This document shows positions 6,211 through 10,331 of a stretch of 10,331 nt of DNA, in pieces. Both the position numbers and the translations under genes were made by a program. This stretch comes from DATFYI01 sp035315125. Its GTDB lineage: Bacteria > Chloroflexota > Anaerolineae > Anaerolineales > Anaerolineaceae. Below the pieces are notes generated by a model. It was given only the letters and a program-made list of their open reading frames with translations. It was not told where the DNA came from and did no database searches. Numbering within the stretch: the first letter of the stretch is position 1; every line of letters begins with the position of its first letter. The stretch lies in assembly GCA_035315125.1 (NCBI GenBank), contig DATFYI010000052.1, forward strand, positions 1-10,331, read 5' to 3'.

Positions 6211-6231
6211 TCAATAAATAGCATTATCTTC

Positions 6232-6274
6232 AGGCACCCAACACAGAATAGATCTGAGCTGGGTGCCTTTTTTT
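6232..6274 (+). terminator. Intrinsic terminator after the AIM24 pair
   Basis: AGGCACCCA (6232-6240) pairs perfectly with TGGGTGCCT (6260-6268), running into seven T residues (6268-6274). The 19-base loop can form a small inner CAGA/TCTG pairing (6244-6247 with 6253-6256). Confidence 0.9.
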
Positions 6275-6321
6275 ATTAATTCCTTGCTCAACTGTAAGGT
6301 ATCATCTCATCAGAGGATCGC

Positions 6322-6327
6322 TATAAT
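6322..6327 (+). promoter_or_regulatory. Candidate -10 for the c-di-GMP enzyme gene
   Basis: A perfect TATAAT lies about 170 bases before the gene, but no convincing -35 is seen at 16-18 bases upstream, so an activator may be needed or another start is used. The long A+T-rich stretch to 6499 holds further weak -10-like sequences that cannot be ranked by eye. Confidence 0.35.
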
Positions 6328-6391
6328 ACCAATAGACCATAGCATGTCAAAAATCGTGCCTGTTGTTAATTCTTTTTTGTGTATCCTTTTT

Positions 6392-6433
6392 TATAACACT
6401 TAATTTAAATTGAGCGATAATTAATTTGTTATA
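6392..6433 (+). repeat. A+T-rich imperfect inverted repeat in the leader of the c-di-GMP enzyme gene
   Basis: TATAACA (6392-6398) pairs with TGTTATA (6427-6433), and inside it TTAATT (6400-6405) pairs with AATTAA (6419-6424), 13 paired positions around a 13-base loop. It could be an operator for a dimeric regulator or a weak RNA hairpin; the A+T bias of the region means chance cannot be excluded. Confidence 0.35.
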
Positions 6434-6499
6434 GGTGGGTAGATTAGTCAATGAATGCCCCAACAAGGTCAGCCAATTATTATTTGTAAAAGGTAAAGT

Positions 6500-9400
6500 A
6501 TGTCGCTTCGCAGAAAGACATTTATCATAATCATCCTAACAGTTATTGGGCTGATTTTGTTTGTGTCGGCTTCGTCAACTTTTATTCTGGGAAATGGATT
6601 TAACGCTCTTGAAAATGAAGAAGTCCAATCCAACATTGAATCTGTTCGTGCTGCGATACAAACCGAAAATGATTCGCTGAATATTGCCAGCGGTGATTGG
6701 GCAGCCAGTAAAGCCGCATACGACTTTTTAAGTGGCAAGAACGATCAATATATTACGGACAACATCAGTACGTTGTCATTTGAAAATTCCCGGTTGAACC
6801 TGATCCTGATTGCTGATGCTAGCGGTAAGATTGTTTATTCTCAAGGCTTTGATTTAGAAAAAAGTCAAACAACCCCTTTATCAGCCGACTTAATAAGTCT
6901 GATCAAAGCCAACTCAATTTTATTCCAACACAACAGCCAGTCCAGCCTGACTTCGGGTTTGCTAAATCTGCCAGGTGGAACAATGTTGGTATCATCCCGC
7001 CCGGTTGTTCCTGACACTACAAGTCCAATTCTCGGAACGTTGATTTTTGGCCGTTATTGGAATGATCAAGAGGTCAATAGAATTGCGAGCTCGACCAATC
7101 GATTAATTCAAATAGCCCGGAGTGATGATCCAAAGCTCTCAGGTGATTTTCTTCTAGCCAGGAATAAATTATCGAGTGGTTCATCCGTCTTTACACAACC
7201 TGTAAATGGATCAGTAATAGATGGATACGCTTTATTAAATGATATCAATGGCAAGCCTGCCTTGATTTTACAGGTTCAAAACCGGCGCGATATTTTTCAG
7301 GAGGGACGGGCCAGTCTGGCTTATCTTGTCCTGTCTTTATTGGTAATCTGTGTGTTGTTTGGCGCAGCCGCTTTGTTTATTATTGAAAAAAATATTGTAT
7401 CCCGCATTAATTATCTGAGCCAACGAATCAGTCAAATTGGCTCCAGCGGAGATTTATCGCTCCGGTTAGATGTTTCCGGAAAGGATGAGCTGGCTAACCT
7501 GGCCGATGAGATTAACAAAACATTCGATGCGCTCAAACAATCTGAAAATGCCCTGAAAGGCAATGAGGAACGCTTTCGGACACTATTTAATTATTCTCCG
7601 GTTGCGATCATGGAGATGGATTTCTCAGAGATGAAAGCTCATCTCGATACATTGCCATATCAAGAAAAAGGGGGCTTGCCCTTCTTCCTGGATGTTCGCC
7701 CGGATGAGTTCAAATATCTTTTTTCGATGCTTCACATACTTAGAGTAAATGAAGAAGCTGTCAGATTGTTTGATGCTGAAAACGAAGCCAGCCTGATCGA
7801 CACTCTTCTTGCTAACAATGAAAGCACACATTCTCCCGAATTTGAAGGAATCGTTTTGGGATTTCTGGAGATGATCGCGAATAATGATAAAACATTTACG
7901 ATTGAGACCGGGATCACCTCATTTAAAAATAATTTGCGCAGGCTATATTTACAGGCATCCGTTGTATTTGGACACGAGGCTGATTATTCTCAGATAATTA
8001 TTACACTGATCGATATCACTGCTACGAAACGAATTGAGGAAGCACTGCGTGAGAGTGAAGAACGCTATGCATTGGCAGTGCGAGGCGCAAACGATGGCAT
8101 TTGGGATTGGGATCTTCGGTCAAATATCATCTATTATTCGCCGCGCTGGAAAAATATGTTGGGATATAAAGAGGAAGAGATCTATGATTCGCCAGACGAA
8201 TGGATGGGACGTGTCCATGCAGAAGATATTGATCAGTTAAAAGCTGACCTAAACGCTCACCTGCAAGGCCAAACCCCCAATTTCAAAAGTGAACATCGTC
8301 TCTTCCATAAAAGCGGTTCTTACCGCTGGGTTCAGGTGCGCGGGTTGGCAGTTCGGAATGGCGATGATAAAGCTTACCGTATCGCCGGCTCGATGACTGA
8401 TATCAATGCCCATAAGGTGACCGAAGAGTATCTGCGGCATGACTCGATGCATGATACCCTCACAAACTTACCTAACCGGGCCTATTTCACTGACCAATTA
8501 CGCCGTACGATTGAGCGCACCAAACGTCACAGTAGTAATAAAGCAGCAGTATTGTTTATGGACCTTGACCGCTTCAAGATCGTCAATGACAGTCTGGGGC
8601 ATAGCAGTGGAGATAAGATGCTTTTGCTGGTAAGCCAACGCCTGGCGACCTGCTTGCGCCCCGAAGACACCGTTGCCCGTTTTGGCGGAGATGAGTTTGC
8701 AATATTATTGGAGGAAATCAAGGGCGTTAACGATGCTACCCGGATTGCCCAGCGTATCCAACAAGAATTATCCAAACCTGTTAGCCTGAAAGGGCACGAT
8801 GTCTTCACAACGGCCAGTATCGGGATTGCCCTCACTGCCAGCGGCTATGAAAGGCCGGATGATTTGCTGCGTGACGCTGAGACGGCCATGTACCGGGCTA
8901 AGGCAGATGGCCGGGCATGCTACCGTATCTTTGATGCTGACATGCATGCTCGCAGTCTTTCAGTGCTGCATCTGGAAACTGAGATACGTCAGGCAATCGA
9001 GCGCAAAGAATTTCAAGTCAACTATCAGCCGGTCATATCATTGAAAACTGGCAAAATGGTTGCAGTTGAGGCTTTACTGCGCTGGGTCCATCCTGAACGA
9101 GGGATTATTATGCCCTCAGAGTTTATTCCATTGGCAGAGGAAACTGGTCTGATCATTTCATTGGATGAATGGGTTCTAAAGGAGACTTGCGAACAAGCGA
9201 AAAGATGGCAGGATAGCTCTGGATGCGAATTGGCCGTGGCGGTGAATATCTCTGCACGTCACATGCAGGATCCGGGTTTGGCGGAGCTGGTTCGTCAGGT
9301 AATCCATGAGACAGGATTATCGCCAAACTTGCTGAATCTGGAAATCACCGAAAGTGCAGCAATGAACGATTTAAGCCAGACAGATAAAACATTGCAAGAG

Positions 9401-9760
9401 TTAAGTAAGATGGGCGTGAAAATCTCAATCGATGATTTTAGCACCCAGTATTCATCTTTAGGTTACCTGAAGCGTTTTCCGGTCAGTAGCATCAAGATTG
9501 ATCAATATTTTATGCAGGATGTGATTGAAAACTCGGATGACGCCGCCATTACCACAGCCATCATCGCCATGGGTCATATCCTCAATTTAAAAGTTATTGC
9601 TGAGGGCGTTAAAACAATTGAACAGCTCGAGTTCTTAATTGCTCAAAAATGCGATGAAATTCAGGGGCACCTGATCAGTAAAGCAATTCTGCCCGATGAT
9701 GTTTTAGCTATACTAAAGGAAGACCGCAGTCTGATAGAAATGTATCTCCATCCTGGGTAG
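6500..9760 (+). CDS. Membrane sensor diguanylate cyclase/phosphodiesterase (CHASE4-HAMP-PAS-PAS-GGDEF-EAL)
   Basis: A 1086-residue inner-membrane protein that should make and/or break cyclic di-GMP in response to signals. Order: TM helix (about 7-28); extracytoplasmic sensor (about 30-268) resembling CHASE4 with a GDWA...AYDF region; TM helix (about 273-296); HAMP (about 297-348); a PAS variant (about 355-512) containing the MDFSEMKAHLDTL segment; a second PAS/PAC of the PAS_3 type (about 518-640, NDGIWDWDLR to GSMTDI); GGDEF (about 648-810); EAL (about 825-1075). The cyclase motif RFGGDEF (727-733) is intact, and RPED (720-723), five residues before it, fits the RxxD product-inhibition I-site. 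The EAL domain keeps E857, N916, E948, D978/D979, K999, E1035 and Q1055 at the metal/substrate positions, but reads DDFSTQYSS, AEGVKT and QGHLISKA for the common DDFGTGYSS, AEGVET and QGYLFSKP. Both activities are plausible. AAAAGG (6488-6493) lies six bases before the ATG. Monocistronic by context. Confidence 0.93.
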   Translation: MSLRRKTFIIIILTVIGLILFVSASSTFILGNGFNALENEEVQSNIESVRAAIQTENDSLNIASGDWAASKAAYDFLSGKNDQYITDNISTLSFENSRLNLILIADASGKIVYSQGFDLEKSQTTPLSADLISLIKANSILFQHNSQSSLTSGLLNLPGGTMLVSSRPVVPDTTSPILGTLIFGRYWNDQEVNRIASSTNRLIQIARSDDPKLSGDFLLARNKLSSGSSVFTQPVNGSVIDGYALLNDINGKPALILQVQNRRDIFQEGRASLAYLVLSLLVICVLFGAAALFIIEKNIVSRINYLSQRISQIGSSGDLSLRLDVSGKDELANLADEINKTFDALKQSENALKGNEERFRTLFNYSPVAIMEMDFSEMKAHLDTLPYQEKGGLPFFLDVRPDEFKYLFSMLHILRVNEEAVRLFDAENEASLIDTLLANNESTHSPEFEGIVLGFLEMIANNDKTFTIETGITSFKNNLRRLYLQASVVFGHEADYSQIIITLIDITATKRIEEALRESEERYALAVRGANDGIWDWDLRSNIIYYSPRWKNMLGYKEEEIYDSPDEWMGRVHAEDIDQLKADLNAHLQGQTPNFKSEHRLFHKSGSYRWVQVRGLAVRNGDDKAYRIAGSMTDINAHKVTEEYLRHDSMHDTLTNLPNRAYFTDQLRRTIERTKRHSSNKAAVLFMDLDRFKIVNDSLGHSSGDKMLLLVSQRLATCLRPEDTVARFGGDEFAILLEEIKGVNDATRIAQRIQQELSKPVSLKGHDVFTTASIGIALTASGYERPDDLLRDAETAMYRAKADGRACYRIFDADMHARSLSVLHLETEIRQAIERKEFQVNYQPVISLKTGKMVAVEALLRWVHPERGIIMPSEFIPLAEETGLIISLDEWVLKETCEQAKRWQDSSGCELAVAVNISARHMQDPGLAELVRQVIHETGLSPNLLNLEITESAAMNDLSQTDKTLQELSKMGVKISIDDFSTQYSSLGYLKRFPVSSIKIDQYFMQDVIENSDDAAITTAIIAMGHILNLKVIAEGVKTIEQLEFLIAQKCDEIQGHLISKAILPDDVLAILKEDRSLIEMYLHPG

Positions 9761-9813
9761 GTCTTACTGGCGAAACCGGGAAACGTTTATACATTAAACA
9801 CAATCTTTTTGGC

Positions 9814-9842
9814 TTGACCTGATATCTGCTTTCCATTACAAT
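9814..9842 (+). promoter_or_regulatory. Candidate distal promoter for the acyltransferase gene
   Basis: TTGACC (9814-9819), a 17-base spacer and TACAAT (9837-9842), each five of six consensus bases. Predicted start near 9849, which would give a leader of about 165 bases before the chosen start at 10015. Confidence 0.6.
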
Positions 9843-9863
9843 CCCTAAAGACCTAAAAATGAG

Positions 9864-9890
9864 ATTGGCCACCGGCATCAAGCGGCCAAT
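9864..9890 (+). other. Hairpin-forming sequence between the two acyltransferase promoters
   Basis: ATTGGCC (9864-9870) and GGCCAAT (9884-9890) form a perfect 7-bp stem with a 13-base loop, followed by TTGTTCTGTTT rather than an uninterrupted T run. It may be a weak terminator for the upstream gene, an RNA structure in the leader from the 9814 promoter, or an operator. No other clear terminator follows the c-di-GMP enzyme gene. Confidence 0.3.
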
Positions 9891-9947
9891 TGTTCTGTTT
9901 ATCAATCACAAACTTATAGACTGTTCAGATAGAGACGCCAATCCGGT

Positions 9948-9956
9948 TGCTATAAT
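9948..9956 (+). promoter_or_regulatory. Candidate extended -10 promoter proximal to the acyltransferase gene
   Basis: TGCTATAAT (9948-9956) is a perfect extended -10 (TGnTATAAT); no good -35 is present at normal spacing, which extended -10 promoters can do without. Predicted start near 9963, about 52 bases before the chosen ATG at 10015. It overlaps an alternative in-frame ATG at 9955, which would then lie upstream of the transcript from this promoter. Confidence 0.5.
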
Positions 9957-10014
9957 GGGCACCAGGGATCTGCATAATACTCGGATTGAACTGACCTTTG
10001 AAAAATGTGGCATT

Positions 10015-10331
10015 ATGAAAATCTATCATCGGATTTTTTTGCAATTGATGCGAGGCGTTTTTAATCTGACTTGCCGGATTGATAGCACACAGCTAGCACG
10101 GCTGCCGAAAAAGGGCCCGGCAGTGATGATCATCAATCACGTGAATTTTTTAGAAGCGCCGGTGATGTACATTCTCATACAAGATCGGCAACTTGTGGTA
10201 ATGGTGAAAATTGAGACCTGGCAAAGCTTTACCTTGCGGGCTTTATTTGAGCCCTCCAGAATGCTTCCGGTCCGGCGCGGTGAGGGTGACCGCACTGCCC
10301 TGCGTTTGGCACAGCAATCCTTAGAAGCGGG
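10015..10331 (+). CDS. PlsC-type lysophospholipid/glycerol acyltransferase, 5' part only
   Basis: The first 105 codons are present; the gene is cut by the window end. The N terminus (MKIYHRIFLQLMRGVF) is hydrophobic and basic, as in peripheral membrane acyltransferases. Motif I appears as NHVNFLE (residues 41-47): the catalytic His is kept, but the usual Asp of HX4D is Glu. The second block is visible as MLPVRRGEGD (83-92). Members transfer acyl groups to lysophosphatidate or related lipids; the acceptor here is unknown. The start at 10015 fits the family N terminus but has no good ribosome-binding site. The frame is open upstream, with in-frame ATGs at 9955 and 9859; using the latter would add 52 residues unlike the family. 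Family assignment is confident, start and substrate are not. Confidence 0.85.
   Translation, partial: MKIYHRIFLQLMRGVFNLTCRIDSTQLARLPKKGPAVMIINHVNFLEAPVMYILIQDRQLVVMVKIETWQSFTLRALFEPSRMLPVRRGEGDRTALRLAQQSLEA

Noticed and set aside
6344..6403. 19-codon ORF in the leader of the c-di-GMP enzyme gene
   Set aside because: It has no ribosome-binding site, no leaderless spacing from the -10 at 6322-6327 and no informative composition.
6275..6499. c-di-GMP riboswitch before the c-di-GMP enzyme
   Set aside because: The expected conserved GEMM core sequences could not be found in this A+T-rich region.
9785..9810. Terminator after the c-di-GMP enzyme formed by GTTTA/TAAAC and a T run
   Set aside because: The stem is only five A+T-rich pairs and the T run is separated from it by several bases; too weak to call.

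Overview
The window looks like chromosomal DNA of moderate G+C, probably from a member of the Chloroflexota (Anaerolineae-like). This is an inference from the combination of an argGH pair, tandem zinc-ribbon/AIM24 proteins, a short alkyltransferase-like protein, and a PlsC-type acyltransferase with an NHVNFLE motif. No tRNA, rRNA, CRISPR array, insertion sequence or phage gene is visible. All complete genes run on the + strand; only a partial gene at the left edge runs on the - strand.

Left edge (1-455): the 5' end of a metallo-beta-lactamase-fold protein reads leftward. Back to back with it is a strong promoter (TTGACA-17 or 16-TAAAAT) leading to argG. Between promoter and argG lies what appears to be a complete ribosome-mediated transcription attenuator. 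It has a 31-codon leader peptide with six arginines, whose ATG sits at the predicted transcription start (leaderless). A hairpin follows its first Arg cluster, then a candidate antiterminator, then a strong intrinsic terminator ending 23 bases before the argG start. This is the most interesting feature of the window.

456-3154: argG (argininosuccinate synthase) and argH (argininosuccinate lyase) form a tight operon for the last two steps of arginine synthesis, closed by an intrinsic terminator.

3155-4285: a DtxR/MntR-family metal-dependent repressor with its own promoter and a probable autoregulatory operator over the -10. It overlaps by 4 bases with an alkyltransferase-like (ATL) DNA-damage-recognition protein that has Trp in place of the alkyl-acceptor Cys.

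4286-6274: two tandem paralogues, each an N-terminal four-cysteine zinc ribbon plus an AIM24-type beta domain, with a good promoter ahead and a strong terminator behind.

6275-9760: a 1086-residue membrane-anchored c-di-GMP enzyme (TM, CHASE4-like sensor, TM, HAMP, PAS, PAS, GGDEF, EAL), preceded by an AT-rich leader with an imperfect dyad.

9761-10331: a regulatory gap with two good promoter candidates, then the 5' part of a PlsC-type acyltransferase cut by the window end.
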